From Cribrihabitans marinus (GTDB taxonomy: Bacteria > Pseudomonadota > Alphaproteobacteria > Rhodobacterales > Rhodobacteraceae), in assembly GCF_900109035.1 (NCBI RefSeq), contig NZ_FNYD01000014.1, positions 1-64,000 of the forward strand: 64,000 nt of DNA, given 5' to 3'. This document shows positions 1 to 10,715 of this stretch, piece by piece. The translations under genes and the position numbers were made by a program. The first letter of the stretch is position 1. Each line of letters opens with the position of its first letter. A model generated the notes under the pieces. The model was not told the origin of the DNA. It did no database searches and saw nothing but the letters and a program-made list of their open reading frames with translations.

Positions 1-170
1 GGCAAATCAAATGGTTCCAAAGAAAGACCGAATACATAGAAGCAGGGTCAGCGGCGCATCGAAAAATCACTTGCAGGGGAAGGCAGTTCATACATTGCCC
101 CCCGTTCCCGGCCAGCGTAGACAGGGCCGCGAAGCGACAGAAACCACCGACCGAACCTCGAGGGAGCACC

Positions 171-2015
171 ATGGCCGCAGGCGTCAAGAGCTTTTCAAAG
201 ATATTCGTCTGGATCCTGATGGGCCTGCTGCTCCTGGGGCTTGCGGGCTTCGGGGCGGTGAACCTGTCGGGCACCGTGCGCACCGTCGCGACTGTGGGCG
301 ACGAGACCGTGAGCGTTGACGAATATGCCCGCGAGTTGCAGCGCGAGATCCGGGCCGTCGAGGCCCAGACCGGCCAGCCCCTGCCGATGTCGCAGGCACG
401 CGAGATAGGGATCGACCGCCGTGTGCTGACGCGGCTGGTGGCGCTGGCCGCCGTCGACAACGAGGTCGGGCAGCTGGGCGTTTCGATCGGCGACGAGAAC
501 CTGCAGCGCGAGATCCTGGAGATTTCCGCCTTTCAGGGCGCCGATGGCGGGTTCGACCGCGAATCCTATCGCTTTGCGCTGGAACAGGCGGGGTTGAACG
601 AGGCCGAGTTCGAGGCCGATCTGCGCAAGGAGACCGCCCGCACGCTGGTGCAGGGGGCGATCGTCGGCGGCGTGCAGATGCCGGAGACGCTGACGGACAC
701 GCTGGCTGATTTCGTGGCCGCCCGCCGCAGCTTCACCGCCGCCATCGTCACGCCCGACAAGCTGGAAACCCTGGTGCCGCCGCCGTCCGATGCCCAGCTC
801 ACCAAATATTACGAGGCCAATCCCGACCAGTTCACGCTGCTGCGCACCAAAAAGCTGACCTATGCGCTGCTGACGCCGGCCATGCTGCTCGATGAGGTCG
901 AGATCGACGAGGATTCGGTGCGCCGCCTCTACGAGCAACGCGAGAACCAGTACAATCAACCCGAGCGGCGGCTGGTCGAACGCCTCATCTTTTCCGATGA
1001 ACGGGCCGCCGAGGACGCTCTGGCGCAGATCGAGGTGGGCGGGACCACATTCGAAAACCTGGTCGATGAGCGCGGGCTGGCCCTGTCGGATATCGACATG
1101 GGCGATGTCGCCGCCGGGGATCTGGGAGAGGCCGCCGGGCCGGTCTTCGAAGCCGATGTCGGCGAAGTCGTCGGACCGCTGGCCACAGATCTGGGCCCCG
1201 CCCTGTTCCGCGTCAACGGCAGCTTCGACGCGCGCACCACGTCCTTCGAGGATGTCGAGGCCGAGCTGCGCGACGAACTGGCCGCCAGCCGTGCCCGCCG
1301 CCTGATCGAGGCGCGGGCCGAGAATATCGACGACCTGCTGGCCGGTGGCGCCACGCTCGAGGAGCTGGCGCAGGAAACCGACCTGGAGCTGGGCCAGATC
1401 GACTGGACCCCCGAAACCTCGGACGGCGTGGCCGCCTATGCCGAGTTCCGCAGCGCCGCGCAGGCGGTCAAGGCCGAGGATTTCCCCGAGGTCCAGTTCC
1501 TGGAGGATGGCGCGATCTTCGCGCTGCGGCTGGACGAGGAACTGCCGCCCCGACCCGAACCCTTCGAGAGTGCCCGCGACAAGGTGGTCGAGGCCTGGAC
1601 TGCCCAGGCGATTACGGACGCGCTGGAGGCGCGCGCCGATGATGTCCTGGCCGAGATCGAGGCCGGCGGCGACCTGCAGGAGGCCGGGTTGCAGATCAAG
1701 GTCGAGAACGGCCTGACCCGCACCGCCTTCCTGGACTATGCGCCCGACGGGTTCATGGGCGAGGTGTTCGACATGGAGGTCGGCGACTGGCGCGTCGTTT
1801 CGGGTGACGGCAATGCGCTGCTGGTGCGGCTGGACGAGATCCTGCCGCCGGCCGAGACTGATGAGCTGACCCAGATGCGCCAGGCGATGGCCGACCGGAT
1901 GGACCAGGCGCTGGCGCAGAACCTGTTCGATGCCTTCGTGCAAGCCGCCCGCGCGCGGGCCGAGCTTACGATTGACCAGCAGGCGCTGACCGCCGTGCAG
2001 GCGAATTTCCAGTAG
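171..2015 (+). CDS. ppiD: PpiD-type membrane-anchored peptidyl-prolyl isomerase / periplasmic foldase
   Basis: A 614-aa protein, close to the roughly 620 aa usual for PpiD. Residues 11-30 form one N-terminal membrane anchor, followed by a long charged periplasmic part. The first half matches the SurA/PpiD N-terminal chaperone fold. A divergent parvulin-like region lies around residues 240-360, where a conserved SFxxxA-type strand is hard to see, so isomerase activity may be weak. It should assist folding of exported proteins at the outer face of the inner membrane. The start is supported by GGGAG about 7 bases before the ATG. Nothing codable is seen in the 170 bases upstream. It lies 10 bp before trpE and may be co-transcribed with it. 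Confidence 0.85.
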   Translation: MAAGVKSFSKIFVWILMGLLLLGLAGFGAVNLSGTVRTVATVGDETVSVDEYARELQREIRAVEAQTGQPLPMSQAREIGIDRRVLTRLVALAAVDNEVGQLGVSIGDENLQREILEISAFQGADGGFDRESYRFALEQAGLNEAEFEADLRKETARTLVQGAIVGGVQMPETLTDTLADFVAARRSFTAAIVTPDKLETLVPPPSDAQLTKYYEANPDQFTLLRTKKLTYALLTPAMLLDEVEIDEDSVRRLYEQRENQYNQPERRLVERLIFSDERAAEDALAQIEVGGTTFENLVDERGLALSDIDMGDVAAGDLGEAAGPVFEADVGEVVGPLATDLGPALFRVNGSFDARTTSFEDVEAELRDELAASRARRLIEARAENIDDLLAGGATLEELAQETDLELGQIDWTPETSDGVAAYAEFRSAAQAVKAEDFPEVQFLEDGAIFALRLDEELPPRPEPFESARDKVVEAWTAQAITDALEARADDVLAEIEAGGDLQEAGLQIKVENGLTRTAFLDYAPDGFMGEVFDMEVGDWRVVSGDGNALLVRLDEILPPAETDELTQMRQAMADRMDQALAQNLFDAFVQAARARAELTIDQQALTAVQANFQ

Positions 2016-2025
2016 TCGCGCGCTG

Positions 2026-3537
2026 ATGGCCCTGACCCCGGAATACGAGACCTTCGCCCGCGCCTACGAGGCGGGCGAGAACCAGGTCGTCTATGCCAGG
2101 CTGGCCGCCGACCTGGACACGCCGGTCTCGCTGATGCTCAAGCTGACCGGCGCCCAGAAGGACGCGTTCATGCTGGAATCGGTCACCGGCGGCGAGGTGC
2201 GTGGGCGCTATTCGATCATCGGCATGAAGCCGGACCTGGTCTGGCGCTGCCGGGGCGCGGCGTCCGAGCTGAACCGCTCGGCCCGGTTCGACGCGGATGC
2301 GTTCGAGCCGCAGACGGGCGACCCGATGGCCAACCTGCGCGCCCTGCTGGCCGAAAGCCGCATCGCCCTGCCCGACGATCTGCCACAGGCCGCCGCCGGT
2401 CTGTTCGGCTATCTGGGCTATGACATGGTGCGGCTGGTCGAGCATCTTCCGGATGTGAACCCCGACCCGCTGGGCCTGCCTGACGCGCTGATGATGCGTC
2501 CGTCGGTGGTGGCGGTGCTGGACGGGGTCAAGGGCGAGGTCACGGTGGTCTCGCCCGCCTGGGCCAGCGACGGGCAATCGGCCAAGGCCGCCTATGCCCA
2601 GGCCGCCGAGCGGGTGATGGACGCGGTGCGCGACCTGGAGCGCGCGATGCCCTCCGAGACCCGCGACCTGGGCGATGCGTCGGAAATCGCGCCGCCGGTC
2701 AGCAATTTCACTGAATCCGGCTATATGCAGGCGGTCGAGCGCGCCAAGGACTACATCCGCGCCGGTGACATCTTCCAGGTGGTCCCGGCGCAGCGCTGGA
2801 CGCAGGAATTCCCGCTGCCGCCCTTTGCGCTCTACCGCTCGCTCCGGCGCACCAACCCCTCGCCCTTCATGTTCTATTTCAATTTCGGCGGCTTCCAGGT
2901 CATCGGCGCCAGCCCCGAGATCCTGGTGCGGGTCTTCGGCCGCGAGGTGACGATCCGCCCCATCGCCGGCACCCGCCCCCGCGGTGCGACGCCCGAGGAG
3001 GACCGCGCGCTCGAGGCCGATCTGCTGGCTGACAAGAAGGAACTGGCCGAGCACCTGATGCTGCTGGACCTGGGCCGCAACGATTGCGGGCGGGTGGCCC
3101 GGATCGGCACCGTGCGCCCCACCGAAGAGTTCATCATCGAACGCTACAGCCATGTGATGCACATCGTCTCGAACGTGGTGGGCGAACTGGCCGAGGGCAA
3201 GGACGCGCTGGATGCCTTCTTTGCCGGCATGCCCGCGGGCACGGTGAGCGGTGCGCCCAAAGTGCGCGCGATGGAGATCATCGACGAGCTGGAACCCGAG
3301 AAGCGCGGCATCTATGGCGGCGGCGTCGGCTATTTCAGCGCCGGCGGCGACATGGACATGTGCATCGCCCTGCGCACCGCCATCGTGAAGGACCACAAGC
3401 TCTATATCCAGGCCGGCGGCGGTGTGGTCTATGACAGCGACCCGCAGGCCGAGTACCAGGAGACGGTGCACAAATCCAACGCCATCCGCCGCGCGGCGGC
3501 CGACGCCGCCCGGTTCACCGGCGGCGGCAACCGCTAG
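2026..3537 (+). CDS. trpE: Anthranilate synthase component I
   Basis: A 503-aa chorismate-binding enzyme that, with TrpG, converts chorismate and glutamine to anthranilate, the first step of tryptophan synthesis. The N-terminal domain carries the LES feedback-inhibition motif near residues 50-52. The C-terminal catalytic domain shows IAGTRPRG, LLDLGRNDCGR, ERYSHVMH and the AGTVSGAPK signature. It begins 10 bp after the foldase gene with no separate leader peptide or attenuator visible. trpG, trpD and trpC sit 5.6 kb downstream rather than beside it, a split arrangement common in Rhodobacterales. Confidence 0.97.
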   Translation: MALTPEYETFARAYEAGENQVVYARLAADLDTPVSLMLKLTGAQKDAFMLESVTGGEVRGRYSIIGMKPDLVWRCRGAASELNRSARFDADAFEPQTGDPMANLRALLAESRIALPDDLPQAAAGLFGYLGYDMVRLVEHLPDVNPDPLGLPDALMMRPSVVAVLDGVKGEVTVVSPAWASDGQSAKAAYAQAAERVMDAVRDLERAMPSETRDLGDASEIAPPVSNFTESGYMQAVERAKDYIRAGDIFQVVPAQRWTQEFPLPPFALYRSLRRTNPSPFMFYFNFGGFQVIGASPEILVRVFGREVTIRPIAGTRPRGATPEEDRALEADLLADKKELAEHLMLLDLGRNDCGRVARIGTVRPTEEFIIERYSHVMHIVSNVVGELAEGKDALDAFFAGMPAGTVSGAPKVRAMEIIDELEPEKRGIYGGGVGYFSAGGDMDMCIALRTAIVKDHKLYIQAGGGVVYDSDPQAEYQETVHKSNAIRRAAADAARFTGGGNR

Positions 3538-3603
3538 CGCCACGTTGCGTTGACGCGCAGGTGATCTCGGCCCTAGGGTATTCTACTCAGGACAGGGGCT
3601 GCC

Positions 3604-5445
3604 ATGACCGAATCCCGGGCAACGCGCCGTCTGGCGGCCGTTCTGGCCGCGGACATCGTCGGATATTCCCGCCACATGGGCCGGGACGAGTTGGCGACGA
3701 GATCCCGGTTCAACGCCCTGATGGACAGCGTCATCCGTCCGGCTGTCGCCAGGTTCGGCGGGCGGATCGTCAAGCTGCTGGGCGATGGGCTGTTGGTCGA
3801 GTTCGCAAGCGTGGTCGATGCCGTGGATTGCGCGACCGCGTGGCAGCACGAAGTGGCCCGGTCCAACGCGGCGGACACGGATGTCCCGCAACTGGTCTTT
3901 CGCATCGGCGTCAACCTGGGCGACGTGATCGTCGAGGGGGACGACATTCATGGCGACGGCGTGAACGTGGCCTCCCGCCTGGAGTCCCTGGCCGATCCCG
4001 GCGGAATTGTCCTGTCCCGCGCGGCGCGCGACCAGGTGCGGGACAAGATCGACATCCCGCTCGATGATCTGGGCGAAATCGAAGTCAAGAACATCGCGCG
4101 GCCGGTTCGCGCCTTCAAGATCGGCCACAACCGGGAACCGGCGCCGGTGGCGAGGCGACGATGGCCCCTCGCGGCCGCCGCGGCCGTCCTTCTGGCGGTT
4201 GCACTCGTCTGGCTGCAACCCTGGATCAGGCTCAGCGAGGCGCGGGCCATTGCCGCGATGGAACTGCCGCTGCCAAGCAAACCCTCTGTCGCCGTCATGC
4301 CCTTTCGCAATCAGGCCGGCGAGCCCGGTGAACTGGCCGCCGACGTGATCGCGCGAGACGTCACCGACAGCCTGAGCCTTGTGTCCGGCCTGTTCGTGAT
4401 CTCCAGCAGTTCGACCTTCAGCTACAAGGAATCCACGGCCACGCCGCAGCAGGTTTCGCGCGAACTCGGCGTGCGCAACATCGTGCAGGGCACGGTGCGC
4501 GGAACCGGCGGCGACTTCAGGGTCGCGGTCGAAATCGTCGATGGCGTGAACGGCGCGACGATCTGGCGTGAGGAATTCCAGCAATCGGGCAGCGATTCCT
4601 TCAAGCTCAAGGAGGACATCTCGCACTCGATCGCGCGCATACTGGCCCAGAACATCGCCCGCAGCAGCGCGCCGGGCCGATCCACGTTCAGCGACGAGGC
4701 CTATACCCTGTGGTACCGCGCCTCGCGCGAGATCGGCAAGGCCCCCAGCAAGAGCGGTTTCAGTTTCGCGAAGGCGCTTGCGGAAAGTGCGCTGGCAATC
4801 GACCCCGAGTTTGGCCGCGCTCTGGCCGTGCTGGCCTATATCGACACGCAGAACGGGTATTTCGGTTTCGTGGATGACCGGCAGGGCGCGATGCGGAAGG
4901 GCCTGGAGAAGGCGCGCAACGCCGTTCGACTGGCCCCGGATGACTGGTATGTCCACGAAATGCTGGGCTTTTCGCTGATGAATGTCCGTGCCTACGAGGA
5001 TGCGGTCGCGGCCTTCGACGTCGCCATCGGCCTGGCGCCCTCCTCCGACAGCACCCTTATCCGGTCAGCGCTGCCGTTGTTGTTCCTTGGACGCCCCGAT
5101 GAGGCCGAGGCGCGGCTGCTGACGGCGATGCGGATCAATCCGCTCTATGACTGGGCGCCTGTGAATTTCCTTGCCATGGCCTATTACGAACAGGGCCGTT
5201 TCCCCGAGGCGGTCGAGAAATTCGACGAGGCGGCCCGGCTCAATCCCGGGTTCATCGGCAACATGGTCTGGCGGGCCGCCGCACATGCGCAGGTCGGAAA
5301 CCAGGAAACCGCGGAACGGATTGCCGCCCGCCTGTTGGAAAAGGCGCCCGGCTGGACGATTTCCAGCAATTTCGTGCAGATTCGCGACCCCGCGATGCAA
5401 GCCCTTCTCGACGATGGCCTGCGCAAGGCCGGACTGCCCGAATAG
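3604..5445 (+). CDS. Class III adenylate/guanylate cyclase with membrane segment and TPR-like C-terminus
   Basis: A 613-aa protein. Residues about 8-175 are a class III cyclase catalytic domain: the metal aspartates fall at D17 (AADIVGYS) and D61 (LLGDGLLVEF), and the transition-state Asn/Arg pair is in GVNVASRLE at 121-125. A single membrane helix spans about 186-204. A TolB/FlgO-like domain follows at about 215-340, with TPR-like helical repeats to the end. The catalytic domain is therefore cytoplasmic and the C-terminal half probably periplasmic. This architecture is common in rhizobia and Rhodobacterales, and its signal is generally unknown. Substrate (ATP or GTP) cannot be decided from sequence alone. 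The next gene is a periplasmic cyclic-nucleotide phosphodiesterase. Confidence 0.9.
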   Translation: MTESRATRRLAAVLAADIVGYSRHMGRDELATRSRFNALMDSVIRPAVARFGGRIVKLLGDGLLVEFASVVDAVDCATAWQHEVARSNAADTDVPQLVFRIGVNLGDVIVEGDDIHGDGVNVASRLESLADPGGIVLSRAARDQVRDKIDIPLDDLGEIEVKNIARPVRAFKIGHNREPAPVARRRWPLAAAAAVLLAVALVWLQPWIRLSEARAIAAMELPLPSKPSVAVMPFRNQAGEPGELAADVIARDVTDSLSLVSGLFVISSSSTFSYKESTATPQQVSRELGVRNIVQGTVRGTGGDFRVAVEIVDGVNGATIWREEFQQSGSDSFKLKEDISHSIARILAQNIARSSAPGRSTFSDEAYTLWYRASREIGKAPSKSGFSFAKALAESALAIDPEFGRALAVLAYIDTQNGYFGFVDDRQGAMRKGLEKARNAVRLAPDDWYVHEMLGFSLMNVRAYEDAVAAFDVAIGLAPSSDSTLIRSALPLLFLGRPDEAEARLLTAMRINPLYDWAPVNFLAMAYYEQGRFPEAVEKFDEAARLNPGFIGNMVWRAAAHAQVGNQETAERIAARLLEKAPGWTISSNFVQIRDPAMQALLDDGLRKAGLPE

Positions 5446-5525
5446 CCTGATCCGCCCGTCACGGAATCATGCTACCGTTGTCTGGCGCACTCACACACAG
5501 ACCGTCCGACATTGGGAGAAGACGC

Positions 5526-7487
5526 ATGTCACGATTTCCGCTCACCCGCCGCCATTTCCTGGGCACCACCGCGGGGTTCATCGCCCTGCACCCGTTCTCG
5601 GCCCGCGCGGCGACCGGACAGGCGCATCTGCGGATCATGGAGACGACCGACCTGCATGTGCATGTCTTTCCCTATGACTACTACGCCGACAAGCCGCGCG
5701 ACACCGTGGGCCTGGCCCGCACCGCCTCGATCATCGCCGATATCCGGGCCGAGGCGACCAATTCCATGCTGATCGACAACGGCGACTTCCTGCAGGGCAA
5801 CCCGATGGGCGACTACATCGCCTATGAGCGCGGCATGAAGGAGGGCGACACGCACCCCGTGATCACCGCCATGAACGCCGTCGGGTTCGACGCCTCGACG
5901 CTGGGCAATCACGAGTTCAACTATGGGCTCGATTTCCTGATGAAATCGCTCGCCGGGGCCGAATTCCCGATCACCAGCGCAAACGTCGTCAAGGAGATGT
6001 CCTCGGATCCCACCAAGGACTCCACGCTGGTGCAGCCCTATCTGCTGCTCGACCGGATGCTGACCGATGGCGACGGCCAGACCCACCCGATCCGCATCGG
6101 CCTCATCGGCTTCGTGCCGCCGCAGATCATGAACTGGGACCGCCGCCATCTCGAGGGCAACGTGCAGGCCCGCGACATCGTGGCCACCGCCAAGGCCTAT
6201 GTGCCGCAGATGAAGGAACAGGGCGCCGAGATCATCATCGCGCTGAGCCATTCGGGCATCGGGCCCGCGACCCATAGCGACGGGATGGAAAACGCCAGCG
6301 TGCCGCTGGCCGCAGTCGAGGGGATCGACGCGGTCCTGACCGGGCACCATCACCGAGTGTTCCCGTCCTCGGATTACGACGGTATCGACGGGGTCGATGT
6401 CGCCGCCGGCACCATCCACGGCAAACCCGCCGCGATGGGCGGGTTCTGGGGCTCGCATCTGGGGGTGATCGACCTGATGCTGGAACGCTCGGGCAACGAG
6501 TGGCGCATCGTGAGCCACGCGACCGAGGCGCGGCCGATCTCGAAGCGCAACGAGGATCGCTCGATCACTCCACTGGTCGAGAGCCGGCAGGAGGTGCTGG
6601 ACAGCGTGCAGGCCGAGCATGACGCCACGCTGGAATATGTGCGCCGCCCGGTGGGCAAGACAGACGCGCCGCTGCATTCCTATTTCGCGCTGGTGGCCGA
6701 CGATCCCTCGGTGCAGATCGTGTCGATTGCCCAGCTTTGGTATATCGAACAGATGATGAAGGGCACCGAGCACGAGGGCCTGCCGATCCTCAGCACCGCC
6801 GCCCCCTTCAAGGCCGGCGGACGCGGCGGGCCGGACTATTACACGGATGTCCCCGCGGGCGACGTGGCGATCCGGAACGTGGCCGACCTCTACCTCTATC
6901 CCAACACGGTGCGCGCGGTCCGAGTGACCGGGGCGCAGGTCAAGGACTGGCTGGAACGCTCGGCCGGGATCTTCAACCAGGTCACCCCGGGCCAGGCCGA
7001 CCAGGTGCTGCTCAACCCCGACTTCCCCAGCTACAATTTCGACGTGATCGACGGGGTTGAATACCGCATCGACCTCAGCCAGCCGTCGAAATTCGACCCC
7101 AAGGGAGAGTTGATCAACCCCGATGCCAACCGCATCACCGACCTGACCTTCAACGGGGAACCCATTGATCCGCAGGCGGAATTCATCATCGCCACCAACA
7201 ACTACCGCGCCGGCGGCGGCGGCAAGTTCCCCGGCGCAATGGGCGACACCACGATCTTCGAAGGGCCGGACACCAACCGCGACGTGATCGTGCGCTACAT
7301 CGTCGAGAAGGGCACGATCAGCCCCAGCGCCGACGGCAACTGGAGCTTTGCGCCGCTGCCCGACACCTCGGTCCTGTTCGACACCGGCCCCAAGGCCGTG
7401 GACTATGCCGGCGACGTGCCGGGGGTCGAAATCGAAGAGGCCGGCGACGGGCCGGATGGCTTCGCCCGGTTCCGCATCACGCTCTGA
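5526..7487 (+). CDS. cpdB: 2',3'-cyclic-nucleotide 2'-phosphodiesterase / 3'-nucleotidase, Tat-exported
   Basis: A 653-aa calcineurin-like phosphoesterase fused to a 5'-nucleotidase C-terminal domain. The start was moved to the ATG after GGGAGAA, which gives a Tat signal (TRRHFLGT, cleavage near SARAATG). Metal-binding motifs are [21 protein letters not shown] and TGHHHR. The enzyme scavenges phosphate and nucleosides in the periplasm by opening 2',3'-cyclic nucleotides and hydrolysing 3'-nucleotides. An upstream in-frame ATG at 5469 would bury the Tat signal and is rejected. It may share a transcript with the preceding cyclase (80-bp gap), but CpdB substrates are 2',3'-cyclic, not the 3',5' product of the cyclase. 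Confidence 0.93.
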   Translation: MSRFPLTRRHFLGTTAGFIALHPFSARAATGQAHLRIMETTDLHVHVFPYDYYADKPRDTVGLARTASIIADIRAEATNSMLIDNGDFLQGNPMGDYIAYERGMKEGDTHPVITAMNAVGFDASTLGNHEFNYGLDFLMKSLAGAEFPITSANVVKEMSSDPTKDSTLVQPYLLLDRMLTDGDGQTHPIRIGLIGFVPPQIMNWDRRHLEGNVQARDIVATAKAYVPQMKEQGAEIIIALSHSGIGPATHSDGMENASVPLAAVEGIDAVLTGHHHRVFPSSDYDGIDGVDVAAGTIHGKPAAMGGFWGSHLGVIDLMLERSGNEWRIVSHATEARPISKRNEDRSITPLVESRQEVLDSVQAEHDATLEYVRRPVGKTDAPLHSYFALVADDPSVQIVSIAQLWYIEQMMKGTEHEGLPILSTAAPFKAGGRGGPDYYTDVPAGDVAIRNVADLYLYPNTVRAVRVTGAQVKDWLERSAGIFNQVTPGQADQVLLNPDFPSYNFDVIDGVEYRIDLSQPSKFDPKGELINPDANRITDLTFNGEPIDPQAEFIIATNNYRAGGGGKFPGAMGDTTIFEGPDTNRDVIVRYIVEKGTISPSADGNWSFAPLPDTSVLFDTGPKAVDYAGDVPGVEIEEAGDGPDGFARFRITL

Positions 7488-7505
7488 GAGGGATCGCGGC
7501 ACTGC

Positions 7506-7531
7506 CGGGGCGGATGAGCAACGCCCCGCTT
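7506..7531 (+). terminator. Putative intrinsic terminator after cpdB
   Basis: A perfect 7-bp stem (CGGGGCG at 7506-7512 with CGCCCCG at 7522-7528) and a 9-base loop is followed by a pyrimidine-rich but not uninterrupted T stretch. It lies 19 bp after the cpdB stop, between two convergent genes. Confidence 0.45.
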
Positions 7532-7581
7532 CCTCTTGCCGGAAATATCCCCGCCGGAGGCACCGCGCCGCAAGGCGCGGT

Positions 7582-8970
7582 TCACTGGCCCGGCACCTGC
7601 CGCGTCAGCACCGCCGAGACCGGCGCCAGCGCCACCCGGCTGGCCCGGTCCTGCAACCCCCAGAGCAGCAGCGAGGAAATCGTGTCAGGCCGCACCCGGC
7701 CCAGCATGATCACCGCCCCCTCCTGCCCGGCACGAAATGCCGCCTGGTCCAGGAAACGCCGGATCACATCGGAGGACTGGCCAGCCCCGTCGAAATCGCG
7801 GAACACCACCGCGGCGGGCACCCCGTCGCGCGCTGCCAGTTTCTGCACGGTGTTCAGCCCCTTGTCCTGGGTAATCAGCCCGCGGCCGGTGGACTGGGTG
7901 ATGTCAGTCACCTGATCGGACAATTCGCGGTTGCCCTGGATTCCGGTTTCCGTCCCCTCCAGGATTGCGACGCTTTCAGGCACCTTGGACAGCCAGACCT
8001 CCATCGACACCTCGGCATCGCGGGCAGTAGCCGAAGGCGGAAGATCGGCCAGCATCACCACTTCGAATCCGGCCGCCCGGTGGCGGGCCATCTTCTCTGA
8101 GGCCTCCGGATCGGTGGGGTCCAATGCGAAGGTCACCGGGTAGGGAAACTCGGCCAACGCCTCGGCTCCGAGCGCATCCGGGCCGTCGATCAGCACAATC
8201 GACAACAGCGGCTTGGCGTCTGGGTTCTCGAACGGTACCGCATGGGCCTTGATCGGCGGCTTCCCGCCCGCATCCGCCGCCGGCTCCTCGGCCTCGTCCC
8301 GTTCGGTCAGCGGAATCACCGGGGTTCCGGCGGTCGGCCGGTTCACCACCGGGCTGTCGCCGCCGATCTGCGGCAGCGCGATGGCCTGCTCCGTGCCCTC
8401 ATCCTCGGCCGCAGGATCCTCCGGGGCGGCCTCCGGTTCCTGCGCCGGGGGGGCATCGGGCTCGGACGCGACGATCGGTGCGTCTTCTGCCTCGGCTGCG
8501 TCCGGCGCCTCGGGCGCACGCGGCTGGGCGGGACGCTCGGTCGAGGCGACCACGCCGCTTTCGGCCGCCGGCGCCTTGGGGGCTTCGACGGTCGGCGCCG
8601 TTCTGGCCGGCGGCACGTCACCGGTCACGTCGAGCGTGGCCGGATCGCTTTCCCCGGGCTGCGACGGGGTTGCCGCATCGACAGTCACCTCGGGCTTGGC
8701 TGCCGGGGCAGTCGCCTCGTCGTCGGCGGCCACGGTACCGCCGCCATCGGCCGGATCGGCCGGTGCCCGCGGGGCCAGTTCGACCAGGTCCGCATCGCGG
8801 CCCGGCGCGTCCACGCCCGCAGCCTCGGATACCGGGGCCGGATCGGCATTTGCCGGCGCCTCGTCGCTGACATCCGGTTGCCGCGCAACCGGAAAGCTGA
8901 GCGAGACGAATGCGGCGCCCCCGACGACCACGACCGCACCCACGACCATTCCCCCGAAAAATCCGCTCAT
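7582..8970 (-). CDS. Divergent polysaccharide deacetylase family protein
   Basis: A 462-aa protein with an N-terminal membrane or signal helix (residues 5-25). A very long Ala/Pro/Glu-rich low-complexity linker covers about 30-240. The C-terminal domain, about 250-460, resembles divergent polysaccharide deacetylase (PF04748; LSIVLIDGPDALG, PVTFALDPTDPEA). Such proteins are envelope-located, with no firmly established substrate. The linker probably spans the periplasm or wall. It is divergent from trpG, with 147 bp between the two starts. Confidence 0.8.
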   Translation of the reverse strand: MSGFFGGMVVGAVVVVGGAAFVSLSFPVARQPDVSDEAPANADPAPVSEAAGVDAPGRDADLVELAPRAPADPADGGGTVAADDEATAPAAKPEVTVDAATPSQPGESDPATLDVTGDVPPARTAPTVEAPKAPAAESGVVASTERPAQPRAPEAPDAAEAEDAPIVASEPDAPPAQEPEAAPEDPAAEDEGTEQAIALPQIGGDSPVVNRPTAGTPVIPLTERDEAEEPAADAGGKPPIKAHAVPFENPDAKPLLSIVLIDGPDALGAEALAEFPYPVTFALDPTDPEASEKMARHRAAGFEVVMLADLPPSATARDAEVSMEVWLSKVPESVAILEGTETGIQGNRELSDQVTDITQSTGRGLITQDKGLNTVQKLAARDGVPAAVVFRDFDGAGQSSDVIRRFLDQAAFRAGQEGAVIMLGRVRPDTISSLLLWGLQDRASRVALAPVSAVLTRQVPGQ

Positions 8971-9117
8971 AGCTCGACTGCCTCTTTATCTGGGTCACTT
9001 GCGCCTGTCGGACCCATGCGCCCTTGACGCTGCCGCCCTTCCCTGAGCATGTAGGATCCGACACCACTATATCGCGGCTGGACGGTGCCTCGCCAGCCCC
9101 TAATGACGCGGGCCAAG

Positions 9118-9699
9118 ATGCTGCTGCTGATAGATAACTACGACTCGTTCACCTACAACCTCGTCCACTACCTTGGCGAGCTTGGCGCCGAGATGGTCGT
9201 GCGCCGGAACGACTCGCTGGATGTGCAGGAGGCGATGGCGATGAAGCCCGCAGGCATCCTGCTGAGCCCCGGCCCCTGCGACCCCGACCGCGCCGGTATC
9301 TGCCTGGCGCTGACCCGGGCGGCGGCCGAAACGCGCACCCCGCTGCTCGGCGTTTGCCTGGGCCACCAGGTGATCGGGCAGGTTTTCGGCGGGCGCGTCG
9401 TTCGCTGCCACGAAATCGTGCATGGCAAGATGGGCCATATCCGGCACGGCGGCACAGGCCTGTTCGCCGGTCTGCCCTCGCTCTTCGAGGCGACGCGCTA
9501 CCATTCGCTGGTGGTCGAGCGCGACAGCCTGCCCGACAGCCTGGAGATCACTGCCGATCTGGAGGATGGCACGATCATGGCGCTGCAGCACCGCGAGCTG
9601 CCGATCCACGGCGTGCAGTTCCACCCCGAATCCATCGCCTCGCAGCACGGGCATGCCTTGCTGCGGAATTTCCTCGCCGAGATGAAGGTCCCCGCGTGA
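9118..9699 (+). CDS. trpG: Anthranilate synthase component II (glutamine amidotransferase)
   Basis: A 193-aa class I glutamine amidotransferase. The nucleophile Cys is in GVCLGHQ, and the His-Glu pair is in GVQFHPESI near the end. It releases ammonia for TrpE. ATGs also exist at 9085 and 9103, but 9118 gives the family-typical beginning [11 protein letters not shown]. Its stop overlaps the GTG start of trpD (GTGA), so the pair is translationally coupled. Confidence 0.95.
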   Translation: MLLLIDNYDSFTYNLVHYLGELGAEMVVRRNDSLDVQEAMAMKPAGILLSPGPCDPDRAGICLALTRAAAETRTPLLGVCLGHQVIGQVFGGRVVRCHEIVHGKMGHIRHGGTGLFAGLPSLFEATRYHSLVVERDSLPDSLEITADLEDGTIMALQHRELPIHGVQFHPESIASQHGHALLRNFLAEMKVPA

Positions 9700-10715
9700 G
9701 TGACGCTCTGAAACCGCTGATCGGGGCCGCCGCCGACCGTCCGCTGACGCGCGCCGAGGCGGAAACCGCCTTTGCCATCCTGTTCGAGGGCGAGGCGACG
9801 CCCAGCCAGATCGGCGGGTTCCTGATGGCGCTCAGGACGCGCGGAGAGACGGTGGATGAATATGCCGCCGCCGCCGCGGTGATGCGTGCCAAGTGCAACG
9901 CGGTGCGCGCGCCCGAGGGCGCGATGGACATTGTCGGCACCGGCGGCGACGGCAAGGGCACGCTGAACATCTCGACCGCCACGGCCTTTGTGGTGGCCGG
10001 CGCCGGGGTCTGCGTGGCCAAGCACGGCAACCGCAACCTCAGCTCGAAATCCGGCGCGGCGGATGCGCTTGGGCAGATGGGTGTGAACGTGATGATCGGC
10101 CCGCAACAGGTTGAAAAGGCATTGGGTTCCACCGGAATCTGCTTCATGATGGCGCCCATGCACCACCCTGCGATCGCGCATGTGATGCCCACCCGGTCGG
10201 AGCTGGGGACGCGCACGATCTTCAACATCCTGGGCCCGCTGACCAACCCGGCCGGCGTCAAGCGGCAACTCACCGGCGCGTTCAGCCGCGACCTGATCCG
10301 GCCGATGGCCGAGACGCTGGCGCAGCTGGGCTCGGACCGGGCGTGGCTGGTGCATGGATCTGACGGCACCGACGAGCTGGCGATTTCCGGCGTGAGCTGG
10401 ATTGCCGCGCTCGAGGATGGCGGGATCAAGGAGATCGAGCTGCATCCCGAGGATGCCGGCCTGCCCGTGCACCCGTTCGAGGACATCATCGGTGGGTCGC
10501 CCGAAGACAACGCGACCGCCTTCCGCGCCCTTCTGGACGGCGCACCGTCGGCCTATCGCGACGCGGTGCTGCTGAATTCCGCCGCGGCGCTGGTGGTGGC
10601 AGAGGCGGCCGGCGATCTGCGCGACGGGGTCAAGATGGCCGCCGAAAGCATCGACAGCGGCCGCGCCCGGCAGAAGATCGAGGCGCTGGCACAGGCAACA
10701 CAGGGACCCGCATGA
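9696..10715 (+). CDS. trpD: Anthranilate phosphoribosyltransferase
   Basis: A 339-aa enzyme that attaches phosphoribose from PRPP to anthranilate. Family motifs are [14 protein letters not shown] (PRPP/Mg binding), [12 protein letters not shown] and a C-terminal NSAAAL. The start is GTG at 9696, inside the trpG stop, giving [10 protein letters not shown]. The long in-frame extension upstream lies wholly inside trpG and is not translated. The end overlaps trpC by ATGA. Confidence 0.96.
   Translation: MSDALKPLIGAAADRPLTRAEAETAFAILFEGEATPSQIGGFLMALRTRGETVDEYAAAAAVMRAKCNAVRAPEGAMDIVGTGGDGKGTLNISTATAFVVAGAGVCVAKHGNRNLSSKSGAADALGQMGVNVMIGPQQVEKALGSTGICFMMAPMHHPAIAHVMPTRSELGTRTIFNILGPLTNPAGVKRQLTGAFSRDLIRPMAETLAQLGSDRAWLVHGSDGTDELAISGVSWIAALEDGGIKEIELHPEDAGLPVHPFEDIIGGSPEDNATAFRALLDGAPSAYRDAVLLNSAAALVVAEAAGDLRDGVKMAAESIDSGRARQKIEALAQATQGPA

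Noticed and set aside
195-1943. Long antisense frame across ppiD (and similar frames across trpE, cpdB, gltA and others)
   Set aside because: These are His/Gly/Arg-rich shadows typical of GC-rich coding DNA. They lack ribosome-binding sites and family similarity, and each lies over a confident gene.
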